DNA of 64,000 bases. Source: Maribacter polysaccharolyticus (lineage in GTDB: Bacteria; Bacteroidota; Bacteroidia; Flavobacteriales; Flavobacteriaceae). Of this stretch, positions 37,689 to 46,776 are shown piece after piece. The translations under genes were made by a program, and so were the position numbers. Below the pieces are notes generated by a model that saw nothing but the letters and a program-made list of their open reading frames with translations, was not told the origin of the DNA and searched no databases. Every line of letters starts with the position of its first letter. Position 1 is the stretch's first letter. The stretch spans positions 310,001-374,000 of the forward strand of contig NZ_JARBUY010000005.1 in the NCBI RefSeq assembly GCF_028882255.1. The letters run 5' to 3'.

Positions 37689-37734
37689 CTTTCTAATTTT
37701 TATATCTCTAATTATCCAATCAACAAGCGTCCAA

Positions 37735-39060
37735 TTACGCTAAGAAACTCAATAAAATACCTGCTGCTATAGCAGAACCTATGACCCCTGAAACATTCGG
37801 AGCCATAGCGTGCATCAACAAATAATTGTTCGGATCCGATTTTAATGCCTCGGCATGCACCACCCGGGCACTGTCCGGTACCGCAGAAACCCCTGAGGCC
37901 CCGATCAATGGATTGATCTTATTATCCCCTTTAAGGAAAAGGTTCATGAATTTCGCAAAAAGCAATCCACCCATTGTTGCGATAACAAAAGAGATGGCTC
38001 CCAGGGCGAAGATCATCATGGAATCTTTGGTGATAAAAATATCTGCCTGTGTCGATGCACCGACCGTAACACCCAGCAGTATCGTAACTATATCGATAAG
38101 TTTGGTCCTTGCCGTATCTGCCAATCGCTCCGTTCTACCCGATTCTTTCAATAAATTACCGAAAAACAACATCCCCAACAAAGGCAACGCACTGGGTGAG
38201 ATGAACGTGGTCAACAAGAGGGCTACCACGGGAAATATCATTTTTTCCTTTTGGGTAACCGCCCTTGGTGGTTTCATCCTGATTTTCCTATCTTCCTTCG
38301 AAACCAACAATCGCATGATCGGTGGTTGAATTACGGGAACCAAGGCCATATAGGAATACGCCGCGATGGCTATGGGACCGATAAGGTTCTTAACGGTGGT
38401 TCCGTCGGGAAGGATATTGACCCCGTTGGCCAATTTTGACGAAAGGAATATGGCGGTAGGACCATCTGCCCCTCCGATAATACCAATGGCACCGGCCTCA
38501 GGTAGGTTAAACCCTAAATAGAGTGCTCCCAAAAATGTCCCGAACACCCCAATCTGTGCAGCTGCCCCCAACAACATCAACTTTGGATTGGCAATCAGGG
38601 AGGAGAAATCGGTCATAGCCCCGATACCCAGGAAGATCAATGGGGGATATACCCCTTTGACCACCCCAAAATAAAGGTAGTTCAATACAGATCCCGTTTC
38701 GTAGATCCCGGTCTGGTTACCGGCCACAAAGGGAATATTCCCGATGATCACACCAATACCTATAGGAATCAACAACAGGGGTTCATAATCGAATTTAATG
38801 CCCAGATAAATAAATATGATACCGATCAGGATCATAATTATATGACCCCATGTGGCATTGGCAAATCCTGTATAATTATAAAATTGCTGCATACCATGTG
38901 TGGCGTTCTCAAAAACCCCTTCACCCTGGTCGGTTGTCGGTTGCTGTTCATCCACGGTAGCAATCTCATCCTTAGGAGTCACATCTCCACTAAACCCTAA
39001 GACCGGTCTTAAAAAGATCAATAATGATAGTACTCCGAATATTAAAAGTATTTTCTTCAT
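37735..39060 (-). CDS. mmdB: Na+-translocating decarboxylase, beta (membrane) subunit
   Basis: A 441-residue OadB/MmdB-type membrane protein that couples decarboxylation of carboxybiotin to Na+ export. The conserved GGADGPTAIFLSSKLA segment (intramembrane Asp) and VIGSAIAAG end are present, with about ten helices. It has an extra N-terminal region of about 75 residues: a signal-like helix (residues 1-22) and an acidic linker before the first core helix (IIMILIGIIFIYLG), making it longer than the Propionigenium or Veillonella proteins. Last subunit of the mmdA-D-C-B set. Confidence 0.9.
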   Translation of the reverse strand: MKKILLIFGVLSLLIFLRPVLGFSGDVTPKDEIATVDEQQPTTDQGEGVFENATHGMQQFYNYTGFANATWGHIIMILIGIIFIYLGIKFDYEPLLLIPIGIGVIIGNIPFVAGNQTGIYETGSVLNYLYFGVVKGVYPPLIFLGIGAMTDFSSLIANPKLMLLGAAAQIGVFGTFLGALYLGFNLPEAGAIGIIGGADGPTAIFLSSKLANGVNILPDGTTVKNLIGPIAIAAYSYMALVPVIQPPIMRLLVSKEDRKIRMKPPRAVTQKEKMIFPVVALLLTTFISPSALPLLGMLFFGNLLKESGRTERLADTARTKLIDIVTILLGVTVGASTQADIFITKDSMMIFALGAISFVIATMGGLLFAKFMNLFLKGDNKINPLIGASGVSAVPDSARVVHAEALKSDPNNYLLMHAMAPNVSGVIGSAIAAGILLSFLA

Positions 39061-39136
39061 TTTATGTTTTTTTGCGAGTATTTGCGAGGCACCGATCCCA
39101 CAAGAAGCAGGGACAATACCTACAAGTACGAATTAT

Positions 39137-39556
39137 CTACTCTAGTTCTATCATTACTTCGTTCTGCAACACTTGCTGACCAACACTGACATTTACCGCG
39201 GTAACGGTACCTGATTTTTCGGAGGCGATGTTATTTTCCATTTTCATGGCTTCCAACACCAACAGTTGGTCTCCCACCTTAATAGTATCCCCTACTTTTA
39301 CATTGATTGAAAGTACCACCCCAGGAATGGGTGCCACGATTTTCGTCTTGGAAGAACCTGGATTTACCTTCAGCGGTTCAGCCGGTCTTTTTGAAGCTGC
39401 ACGTACCAAGGTAGGTGTTTTGGCTTTTTTGGTTTCCTCCTTCATTTTAACGGAATAGGAGGTTCCGTTGACTTCCAGCTCTATAATATTCCCTTCGTGC
39501 GAAAGAATTCTTACATTATAACTGTTGTCCCGAATATCGAAATTAAAATTTTTCAT
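39137..39556 (-). CDS. mmdC: Biotin carrier (gamma) subunit of the Na+-decarboxylase
   Basis: A 139-residue protein with a C-terminal biotinyl domain, LEAMKMEN with biotin Lys105, and PIPGVVLSINVKVGD. A Lys/Pro/Ala-rich linker (about residues 43-70) joins it to an N-terminal strand region, as in MmdC/OadA carriers. It moves CO2 from the carboxyltransferase MmdA to the membrane subunit MmdB. Confidence 0.88.
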   Translation of the reverse strand: MKNFNFDIRDNSYNVRILSHEGNIIELEVNGTSYSVKMKEETKKAKTPTLVRAASKRPAEPLKVNPGSSKTKIVAPIPGVVLSINVKVGDTIKVGDQLLVLEAMKMENNIASEKSGTVTAVNVSVGQQVLQNEVMIELE

Positions 39557-39617
39557 TGTTTTGGCTGTTTCTTGTTACCGGATTTGCTAATAAATAATTT
39601 GACAAACCAATATTTTT

Positions 39618-39986
39618 TTATCTAAGTTTTTGATGTGTGCCATAAATTTTGGAACTCCATGGGGAGTACAATTTTCTGGCTTGTTTTATGGTCAAAATGG
39701 CATTCTCATCATCATGCTGCTCATTTAAATACATATGGATGGCGGTTGAGATAACGGCCGCAACCTCCCCAGTAAAATTTTCATCGGCGGCGATGGGAAT
39801 ATCCTTTATCTTCTTATCCCTTCCTTTGGTTATTATCCGATAGACGTATAACATCACCGGCAAACCGAATTTAAAGAACAATGATAGGATCAACAGGGCA
39901 CTGAAAACTATCAAGAGCCCTGACAACAATATAACATAACCTGTACCGATCTGGTCTACTTGCAAACTCATATTCAATAACATCAT
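39618..39986 (-). CDS. mmdD: OadG/MmdD-like membrane (delta) subunit
   Basis: A 122-residue protein with one N-terminal membrane helix (about residues 16-40) and a soluble tail with [15 protein letters not shown], as in the OadG/MmdD family. It anchors and assembles the decarboxylase. The ATG overlaps the mmdA stop (ATGA); a second ATG follows directly, so the start could be one codon later. Confidence 0.85.
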   Translation of the reverse strand: MMLLNMSLQVDQIGTGYVILLSGLLIVFSALLILSLFFKFGLPVMLYVYRIITKGRDKKIKDIPIAADENFTGEVAAVISTAIHMYLNEQHDDENAILTIKQARKLYSPWSSKIYGTHQKLR

Positions 39987-41542
39987 AATGGTAGGTTTGA
40001 GTGTTTTTTAGGAGGATTGACTTCTTTTTTATTGGCAAGCAATTCCAATGCCCTGATAATCCTAAAACGCGTGTTTCTCGGTTCGATGACATCATCGATA
40101 AAACCGTATTTGGCCGCTACATAAGGATTGGCGAATTTTTCGGTATACTCATCTTCTTTTTTGGTGATATACTTGCTTTTCTCATCGGCATCCTCGATCT
40201 TCCTGATATTACTTCCCTCAAGTACCTCAACGGCACCTTTGGCTCCCATTACCGCGATTTCAGCCGTTGGCCAAGCATAGTTCAAATCACCACGCAACTG
40301 TTTACAACTCATTACGTCATGTGCTCCACCGTACGATTTACGAAGCGTTATGGTTACTTTGGGAACGGTAGCCTCTCCATATGCGAACAACAATTTGGCA
40401 CCATGAAGTATAATACCACCGTATTCCTGACCTGTTCCCGGCAAGAAGCCCGGTACATCTACCAAGGTAACGATAGGAATGTTAAAAGCATCGCAGAAAC
40501 GTACAAAACGGGCCGCTTTACGGGAAGCTTCGATATCCAATACCCCAGCATAATATTTTGGTTGGTTGGCAACAATACCTACCGCACGTCCGTTGAACCG
40601 AGCAAAACCGACAGTGATATTACGTGCATAATTCCTGTGTACCTCGGTAAACTCACCGTTGTCTACAAGTATCGAAATCACATCAACGATATCATACGGT
40701 TGGTTCGGGTTTTCAGGAATGACCTCATTCAAGGCATCTTCCAAGCGATCTATGGGATCGTCACAAGAAATCGAAGGTGGTTCTTCAAGGTTGTTCGATG
40801 GCAAGTAACTCATCAGTTTACGGATCAACAAGATGTTTTCCTCATCGGTCTCGGCCAAGAAATGGGATACCCCGGATTTGGTGGAATGTATATTGGCACC
40901 CCCTAATTGTTCTGCGGTCACCTCTTCCCCGGTTACGGTTTTCACAACTTTCGGTCCGGTCACGAACATATAACTGGTTTTGTCGGTCATGATCGTGAAA
41001 TCGGTCAATGCAGGGGAGTATACGGCTCCACCGGCACAAGGGCCTAAAATTGATGAAATCTGTGGAATGACCCCCGAGGCCATGATGTTCCTTTGGAAAA
41101 TCTCGGCATAACCGGCCAAAGACCTTACCCCTTCTTGAATACGTGCACCACCACTATCGTTAAGACCTATTACAGGAACCCCGATTTTCATGGCCATATC
41201 CATGATCTTACAGATCTTCAAGGCATACGTTTCCGATAGTGAACCACCGAAAACGGTAAAATCCTGTGAAAAGACGTAAACGATCCTACCATCGATGGTA
41301 CCATGACCGGTAACCACCCCGTCAGACAGGTAACGTTGCTTATCCAAACCGAACGATTTGGTCCTATGCGTCACGAACATATCGAATTCCTCGAAACTGT
41401 CATCATCCAACAAAAGATCGATCCTTTCCCTAGCGGTAAGTTTACCTTTAGCATGTTGGGAATCAATCCGTTTTTCACCACCACCTAATCTGGCTTCGGC
41501 CCTTTTCTCAATGAGTTCATTGATTTTTTCTTGATTTGCCAT
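39983..41542 (-). CDS. mmdA: Methylmalonyl-CoA decarboxylase, carboxyltransferase (alpha) subunit
   Basis: A 519-residue carboxyltransferase, paralogue of the pccB product (same [31 protein letters not shown] motifs). Its place between epimerase and the MmdD/C/B genes assigns it to the Na+-pumping (S)-methylmalonyl-CoA decarboxylase, where it moves the carboxyl group to biotin. It could in principle also act with the biotin carboxylase at 24836. It overlaps mmdD by 4 bases and follows mce by 29. Confidence 0.9.
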   Translation of the reverse strand: MANQEKINELIEKRAEARLGGGEKRIDSQHAKGKLTARERIDLLLDDDSFEEFDMFVTHRTKSFGLDKQRYLSDGVVTGHGTIDGRIVYVFSQDFTVFGGSLSETYALKICKIMDMAMKIGVPVIGLNDSGGARIQEGVRSLAGYAEIFQRNIMASGVIPQISSILGPCAGGAVYSPALTDFTIMTDKTSYMFVTGPKVVKTVTGEEVTAEQLGGANIHSTKSGVSHFLAETDEENILLIRKLMSYLPSNNLEEPPSISCDDPIDRLEDALNEVIPENPNQPYDIVDVISILVDNGEFTEVHRNYARNITVGFARFNGRAVGIVANQPKYYAGVLDIEASRKAARFVRFCDAFNIPIVTLVDVPGFLPGTGQEYGGIILHGAKLLFAYGEATVPKVTITLRKSYGGAHDVMSCKQLRGDLNYAWPTAEIAVMGAKGAVEVLEGSNIRKIEDADEKSKYITKKEDEYTEKFANPYVAAKYGFIDDVIEPRNTRFRIIRALELLANKKEVNPPKKHSNLPL

Positions 41543-41571
41543 TCTAATCTATTTGGTTATATGATTGCTAA

Positions 41572-41979
41572 TTATTGTTTCTTGGAACAAAGTTCTGTTA
41601 ATACCCCGTGTGTGGATTTTGGATGCAAGAAACCGATATTCAAGCCTTCGGCACCTTTTCGCGATACTTTATCGATAAGTCGCACACCGCGTTCTTCGGC
41701 AGTTTTGAGGGCCTCATCGGTATCTTTTACCGCAAAGGCCAAGTGATGTATCCCTGGGCCCTTCTTCTCGATGAATTTACCGATGGGACCCTCTGGGGAA
41801 GTACTTTCCAACAATTCGATTTTGGTAGAACCGACCATAAAAAAGGCCGTCTTCACTTTTTGATCGGCCACCTCTTCTATCGCATAGCATTTAAGTCCTA
41901 AGACCCCTTCATAATACTTTATCGACTCTTCCAAGTTTTCAACTGCTATTCCTAAATGTTCAATATGGGAAATGTTCAT
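41572..41979 (-). CDS. mce: Methylmalonyl-CoA epimerase
   Basis: A 135-residue glyoxalase-fold (VOC) protein that interconverts (R)- and (S)-methylmalonyl-CoA. IEHLGIAVENLEESIKYYEGVLGL, KIELLESTSPEGPIGKFIEKKGPGIHHLAF and the C-terminal KSTHGVLTELCSK are hallmarks; the metal-binding His/Gln/His/Glu residues are in place. First gene of the long mce-mmd-mut operon; 29 bases before mmdA. Confidence 0.95.
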   Translation of the reverse strand: MNISHIEHLGIAVENLEESIKYYEGVLGLKCYAIEEVADQKVKTAFFMVGSTKIELLESTSPEGPIGKFIEKKGPGIHHLAFAVKDTDEALKTAEERGVRLIDKVSRKGAEGLNIGFLHPKSTHGVLTELCSKKQ

Positions 41980-42062
41980 GATTTTGATTTTTTTCTTTTG
42001 TTCGTTATCGATTATTGTTCATTGAATTCTTGAAATAAATTCGTTTTTTTTAAAATAAGCCA

Positions 42063-42070
42063 CAAATTTA
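42063..42070 (-). promoter_or_regulatory. -7 element of the mce-mmd-mut operon
   Basis: TAAATTTG on the minus strand fits TAnnTTTG; it predicts a leader of about 80 bases before mce. The -33 element is not evident, which would suit an activated promoter. Confidence 0.4.
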
Positions 42071-42092
42071 ACCCCTGCCTTCCCTTGATTTC

Positions 42093-42106
42093 ATGACGAA
42101 TGTCAT
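42093..42106. repeat. Palindromic operator-like site upstream of mce
   Basis: ATGAC-GAAT-GTCAT, a perfect 5-bp inverted repeat with 4-base spacer, 23 bases upstream of the -7 element, where a -33 element would lie. Candidate regulator site. Confidence 0.35.
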
Positions 42107-42432
42107 ATAATGGACTAAAATTTTGGTTTATTTTCCTAAAATTCATTTACATACAGTTCGCCTTGGGAATCCGGGGCCGGATCATCCATACCCAGCCTAC
42201 CCATTAAATTTATAAAAGGAATTCCCTATGTCCTTATTCCGAACATGAAGGAATCATTAAATATTCCACACTCAAAATTCCGTTCATAACCTCCTGTAAC
42301 ACAAAAGCTAAAGTATGTTTTGGGTTCCTTTAAAATACGGAAATTTCGTCACATACCCCGAATGGGGATCAAATTAACAATTAGGAAAGCGGAAGATGCC
42401 GACCAATGGGCTGGCATTTCAACCCAAATCAT

Positions 42433-42440
42433 TATTTTTG
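42433..42440 (+). promoter_or_regulatory. -7 element of udk
   Basis: TATTTTTG fits TAnnTTTG, 13 bases before the udk ATG, so the leader would be under 10 bases. Confidence 0.45.
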
Positions 42441-42453
42441 CAAAAAAACAAAC

Positions 42454-43062
42454 ATGCTGATAATTGGGATTGCTGGAGGAACCGGCTGTGGAAAAACCAC
42501 GGTGGTCAATCAAATAATCAATGAATTACCCCCTGACGAGGTCGGTGTGATTTCCCAAGATTCATATTACAACGACCTTTCCCATCTCCCTCTTGTCGAA
42601 CGGAAAAAAACTAATTTCGACCATCCGAAATCCATTGATTTTGCCTTGATGGAAGAACATCTGATGGCCTTAAAATCAGGTCAATCGGTCCAGCAACCCG
42701 TTTATTCTTTCATAGATTGCAACAGAACGGAGGAAACCGTACAAACGTGTGCGCGCAAGGTGATGATCGTTGAGGGCATTTTGATATTGACGAATTCCAA
42801 AATACGCGAAATGCTCGATATCAAGATCTATGTACATGCCGATTCGGACGAGCGATTGATCAGAAGGTTGAAGAGGGATGTGAATGAACGGGGATGGAAC
42901 CTCGATGAGACGTTGGACAAGTACCAATCGACCCTTAAACCCATGCATTTGCAATTCATAGAACCGTCAAAGGAATATGCGGATATCATTATCCCCAACA
43001 ACAAATACAATACGGTAGCCGTTGATATCGTACGTACCATCATCTCCGAAAAATTGGTCTAA
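42454..43062 (+). CDS. udk: Uridine kinase
   Basis: A 202-residue kinase that phosphorylates uridine and cytidine in pyrimidine salvage. The P-loop GIAGGTGCGKTT starts at residue 4, and YYNDLSHLPLVERKKTNFDHP is the nucleoside-binding segment. The ATG at 42454 is chosen over an upstream TTG at 42406 because the kinase fold begins at once and a promoter -7 element lies between them. The division gene follows after 5 bases. Confidence 0.93.
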   Translation: MLIIGIAGGTGCGKTTVVNQIINELPPDEVGVISQDSYYNDLSHLPLVERKKTNFDHPKSIDFALMEEHLMALKSGQSVQQPVYSFIDCNRTEETVQTCARKVMIVEGILILTNSKIREMLDIKIYVHADSDERLIRRLKRDVNERGWNLDETLDKYQSTLKPMHLQFIEPSKEYADIIIPNNKYNTVAVDIVRTIISEKLV

Positions 43063-43067
43063 ACACT

Positions 43068-43406
43068 ATGGGATTCAAAGATCTTAAAAAGAAAAAATGG
43101 TTCACTTTCCTAACGAATATCTACGTTTTGGTGCTTACCGTTTTTGTTATTTGGATGCTTTTTTTCGATACCAACTCCCTGTTGATCCATAACGAATTGC
43201 GAAAAGAGATCAAAAATCTCGAAAAAACCCAAAAGTTCCTACGTTCCGAAATCGAAAAGGACAAAAAGATCATTGAAAAGCTTTCCGATACCAATGAACT
43301 CGAAAAATTCGCAAGGGAACAATATTACCTTAAAAAAAAGAACGAGGAAATCTATTTGATCGAATACGAGGACAGCTTAAAATCCAAAGGTGATATTGAA
43401 GACTAA
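43068..43406 (+). CDS. FtsB/DivIC-like septum formation initiator
   Basis: A 112-residue bitopic protein: basic cytoplasmic start (MGFKDLKKKKW), one helix at about 13-33, then a periplasmic coiled coil (about 40-80, rich in Glu/Lys heptads) and the family segment ELEKFAREQYYLKKKNEEIYLIE. It would act with FtsL and FtsQ in divisome assembly. Cotranscribed with udk. Confidence 0.87.
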   Translation: MGFKDLKKKKWFTFLTNIYVLVLTVFVIWMLFFDTNSLLIHNELRKEIKNLEKTQKFLRSEIEKDKKIIEKLSDTNELEKFAREQYYLKKKNEEIYLIEYEDSLKSKGDIED

Positions 43407-43629
43407 GGCAGGGAGCCTCCTCAAAAAGACGGATTATCCGGTCCCCAAACACCCGGAATCCTCGAATGAAAATCACCCTCGAGTCCTTATTTAAACAGGG
43501 AAAAGCCTAAAAACGAGTAACTTTAACTCAATTTAACGGCCCCTTCTCCCGTTATTCACGTTGTGTTAACAAAATTCATTTTATAACGCCATAAATAATC
43601 GTATTTTTAACCCCTAACTTACTATTACT

Positions 43630-44403
43630 ATGGGCAAGATTATTGCTATTGCAAATCAGAAAGGTGGGGTAGGCAAAACTACGACCACCGTAAACCTGGC
43701 CGCCTCACTGGGAGTACTGGAGAAAAAAGTACTTCTTATTGATGCGGATCCCCAAGCTAACGCTACCTCCGGACTGGGAATTGACGTTGAGGAAATCGAA
43801 ACGGGGACCTATCAATTGTTGGAACATACAATGGATGCCAAGGATACCATTATCACCACGGATTCCCCGAACCTGGATTTGATTCCCTCCCACATCGATC
43901 TCGTCGCCATTGAAATAGAATTGGTGGACAAGGATGAACGGGAATACATGATGAAAAAAGCGATTATCGACCTTAAACATGATTATGACTTTATCCTAAT
44001 AGATTGTGCTCCTTCTTTGGGACTATTGACATTGAATGCCTTGACCGCGGCAGATTCGGTCATGATACCGATCCAATGTGAGTATTTTGCCTTGGAAGGA
44101 TTGGGCAAATTATTGAATACCATTAAAAGTGTCCAAAAAATACACAATCCTGAATTGGATATCGAAGGACTTCTATTGACCATGTTCGATTCGAGACTTA
44201 GATTGTCGAACCAGGTGGTCGAGGAAGTTCGAAAACATTTTTCCGATATGGTTTTCGATACCATTATCCAACGAAATGTAAGGTTAAGTGAAGCCCCTAG
44301 TTATGGGGAAAGTATCATAAAGTATGATGCAAGTAGCAAGGGTGCCACCAATTACCTGAATTTGGCAAATGAATTATTGAAAAAAAACAAGGAAACCGTT
44401 TAA
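43630..44403 (+). CDS. parA: Chromosome-partitioning ATPase ParA (Soj)
   Basis: A 257-residue ParA ATPase with the deviant Walker A KGGVGKTT at residues 11-18, an A' motif (DADPQANAT) and Walker B ([11 protein letters not shown]). It moves ParB-bound origin regions. The parB gene begins at the base after its stop. No parS-like 16-mer palindrome was spotted in the window. Confidence 0.95.
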   Translation: MGKIIAIANQKGGVGKTTTTVNLAASLGVLEKKVLLIDADPQANATSGLGIDVEEIETGTYQLLEHTMDAKDTIITTDSPNLDLIPSHIDLVAIEIELVDKDEREYMMKKAIIDLKHDYDFILIDCAPSLGLLTLNALTAADSVMIPIQCEYFALEGLGKLLNTIKSVQKIHNPELDIEGLLLTMFDSRLRLSNQVVEEVRKHFSDMVFDTIIQRNVRLSEAPSYGESIIKYDASSKGATNYLNLANELLKKNKETV

Positions 44404-45306
44404 ATGGCGAAGGCAACTAAAAAACAGGCATTGGGCCGTGGACTTTCCGCATTGCTCAAAGACCCTGAGAATGATATAAAAACCGCATCGGATAAAAATG
44501 CAGACAAAGTAGTGGGCAATATCGTGGAACTCGATATTGACGCCATTGAGGTAAACCCTTTCCAACCCCGTTCCAGTTTCAATACCGAAGCTTTGGAAGA
44601 ACTTGCCTCCTCCATTAGGGAATTAGGTGTGATCCAACCCATAACGGTACGAAAGCTCGATTTCAATAAATATCAGCTTGTTTCGGGGGAAAGGCGATAT
44701 AGGGCATCAAAATTGGTGGGACTCGAGACCATCCCGGCCTATATCCGTATTGCCAATGACCAAGAATCGTTGGAAATGGCCTTGGTTGAAAATATACAAA
44801 GACAAGATCTTGACCCTATAGAAATTGCACTTTCCTATCAGCGATTGATAGACGAAATTCAATTGACACAAGAAAAATTGAGTGAACGTGTCGGTAAAAA
44901 AAGATCCACGATCACCAATTACATGCGCCTATTGCGTTTAGACCCCATAATACAAACCGGTATTCGGGACGGGTTTATGAGTATGGGTCACGGTAGGGCC
45001 TTGGTGAACATCGAAAAAAAGGCCGATCAAATTGCGCTATATGAAAAAATCATCGGTGAGAACCTCTCTGTCCGGGATACCGAAAAGGCTGTAAAGGCTT
45101 ACCAAGAAGGAGTCGATCCGGCGAAAAAAAGTAAAAAAAGCACTGCCCCGCCCGATTTCACCAAAAAAGCCTCCCAGGAGCTAGGCGATCATTTAACTAC
45201 ACGGGTAACCATCAATGCTACGGAAAAGGGTAAGGGTAAAATCACGATTCCTTTCAATTCAGAAGAAGAATTCCAACGTATCAAAAAATTAATAGTAGGT
45301 GAATAA
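44404..45306 (+). CDS. parB: Chromosome-partitioning protein ParB (Spo0J)
   Basis: A 300-residue ParB: the N-terminal GRGLSALL ParA-stimulating segment, the NPFQPR motif, the CTPase motif GERRYRAS, then the HTH DNA-binding region (LTQEKLSERVGKKRSTITNYMRLLRL) and a C-terminal dimerisation domain. It binds parS sites and spreads as a CTP-dependent clamp. It overlaps the next gene by 8 bases. Confidence 0.95.
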   Translation: MAKATKKQALGRGLSALLKDPENDIKTASDKNADKVVGNIVELDIDAIEVNPFQPRSSFNTEALEELASSIRELGVIQPITVRKLDFNKYQLVSGERRYRASKLVGLETIPAYIRIANDQESLEMALVENIQRQDLDPIEIALSYQRLIDEIQLTQEKLSERVGKKRSTITNYMRLLRLDPIIQTGIRDGFMSMGHGRALVNIEKKADQIALYEKIIGENLSVRDTEKAVKAYQEGVDPAKKSKKSTAPPDFTKKASQELGDHLTTRVTINATEKGKGKITIPFNSEEEFQRIKKLIVGE

Positions 45307-45979
45307 ACTCCTCCTTACCTTATTATTTATCATCCTGTCTGTCCTAGCTGTTTCAGCCCAGGAAAACGACTCCATTCCCAAAACCAAAGCCCCCGATCCC
45401 AGTGCAAAAGACTCCTTGGAGGTAGAATTCAAGGAAAAAGGGATTATTGTTGAGGACGACGTTGAGGTCATAAAGGAAAAAAAGGTTATGAATCCTTTGG
45501 CCCCAAGTAAAGCCGCTTTTTATTCCGCCGTTCTACCCGGGTTGGGTCAAATTTATAACAAGAGGTACTGGAAAGTCCCCATCGTTTATGCCGCTTTAGG
45601 GGTTGGGGTATATGCCTACAAATTCAACGACGATTATTACAAACGTTTCAGGACGGCATATAAAAGAAGGGTCGCCGGCTTTACCGATGATGAGTTCTAT
45701 GACATCAATGGGGATAATGCAGAAGGGGCCGACCCCGATCTGGATTTGGACGATCTGGAATACCAACAAGAAAAATATCAGGAAGATCGTGATCTATCGT
45801 TGGTAATAACCATAGCCATGTATGCTTTGAATATCATCGATGCCAATGTGGATGCACATCTAAAACAATTCAATGTGGATGATGATTTAAGTCTCGACAT
45901 CGATGTACACCCCTATTTGGATCTAGATCCTATCACAAGCAACCCCAGTTATGGCGTTGCCTTTACCATAAAATTTTAA
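45299..45979 (+). CDS. DUF5683 domain protein
   Basis: A 226-residue protein with an N-terminal signal (NKLLLTLLFIILSVLAVSAQ) and the DUF5683 region KAAFYSAVLPGLGQIYNKRYWKVPIVYAALGVG, with membrane segments near residues 75-110 and 160-180. The start is a GTG at 45299, because the signal peptide begins there and it overlaps parB by 8 bases. Conserved at this place (parB-DUF5683-dapB) in Flavobacteriaceae; function unknown. Confidence 0.85.
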   Translation: MNKLLLTLLFIILSVLAVSAQENDSIPKTKAPDPSAKDSLEVEFKEKGIIVEDDVEVIKEKKVMNPLAPSKAAFYSAVLPGLGQIYNKRYWKVPIVYAALGVGVYAYKFNDDYYKRFRTAYKRRVAGFTDDEFYDINGDNAEGADPDLDLDDLEYQQEKYQEDRDLSLVITIAMYALNIIDANVDAHLKQFNVDDDLSLDIDVHPYLDLDPITSNPSYGVAFTIKF

Positions 45980-45983
45980 GAAT

Positions 45984-46685
45984 ATGAATATAGCTTTGTT
46001 CGGATACGGCAAAATGGGTAAGATGATTGAAAAAATCGCCTTGGATCGAGGGCACCATATTGTTGCCAAGATCGATGTGGACACCAAGGAAATCGATTTT
46101 TCCAAAATGGACGTAGCCATCGACTTTAGTATGCCATCGGCAGCATTCAAGAATATTGAACAATGTATAACCCATAACGTACCCATCATTTCCGGAACTA
46201 CCGGATGGCTAAAGGATTACGACAAAGCCGTTGCCCTTTGCCAAAAAGAAAACGGTGCGTTCATTTATGCCTCCAATTATAGTTTGGGTGTGAATATTTT
46301 TTTTGAATTGAATGGGTATTTGGCCAAAATGATGCAACACCTAGACCAATATAAGGTACGTATGGAAGAAACCCACCATACCCAAAAATTGGATGCCCCA
46401 AGTGGCACCGCAATTACTTTGGCGGAAGGCATCTTGGACAATTCCAAATATAATAATTGGAGTTTGGATCAAGGCAAAGATGATGAAATCGTCATTACGG
46501 CCAAAAGGGAAAACGATGTTCCGGGAACACACCTTGTGGAATACCACAGTTCGGTAGATAGTATCGAAATCAAACATACCGCACACAACAGGGAAGGTTT
46601 TGCCCAAGGTGCGGTTATTGCCGCAGAGTGGATTATTGGTAAAACAGGGGTTTTCTCCATGCGCGATGTGCTCAACCTAGGTTAA
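45984..46685 (+). CDS. dapB: 4-hydroxy-tetrahydrodipicolinate reductase
   Basis: A 233-residue DapB of the lysine/diaminopimelate pathway. The NAD(P) loop LFGYGKMGKMI is at the N-terminus, SGTTGW and ASNYSLGVN follow, and the active-site HH..K motif is in EETHHTQKLDAPSGTA. At 233 residues it is slightly shorter than E. coli DapB (273), as usual in Bacteroidota. Confidence 0.95.
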   Translation: MNIALFGYGKMGKMIEKIALDRGHHIVAKIDVDTKEIDFSKMDVAIDFSMPSAAFKNIEQCITHNVPIISGTTGWLKDYDKAVALCQKENGAFIYASNYSLGVNIFFELNGYLAKMMQHLDQYKVRMEETHHTQKLDAPSGTAITLAEGILDNSKYNNWSLDQGKDDEIVITAKRENDVPGTHLVEYHSSVDSIEIKHTAHNREGFAQGAVIAAEWIIGKTGVFSMRDVLNLG

Positions 46686-46776
46686 CCCAAATATAAAAGT
46701 CAGGAAAAGCCGTGATCATAAAACGGTGGATTAAATAGTAACGAGAGCGGTCAAAGACCCAAAATTTACAGATTCG

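Larger units (their letters stand above)
41980..42453. other. Divergent intergenic region between mce operon and udk (474 bp)
   Basis: No gene recognised. It holds a minus-strand -7 element (42063), an inverted repeat upstream of it (42093-42106), a second inverted repeat ATCCGG-GG-CCGGAT at 42169-42182, and a plus-strand -7 element before udk (42433). No cobalamin riboswitch motif was seen. Confidence 0.55.

Noticed and set aside
41980-42453. Cobalamin riboswitch before the B12-dependent mutase operon
   Set aside because: No B12-box-like sequence or long structured leader was seen; the leader predicted from the -7 element is only about 80 bases.
43407-43629. parS site or replication origin near parAB
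   Set aside because: No 16-bp palindrome of the parS type and no cluster of DnaA boxes could be seen here or elsewhere in the window.
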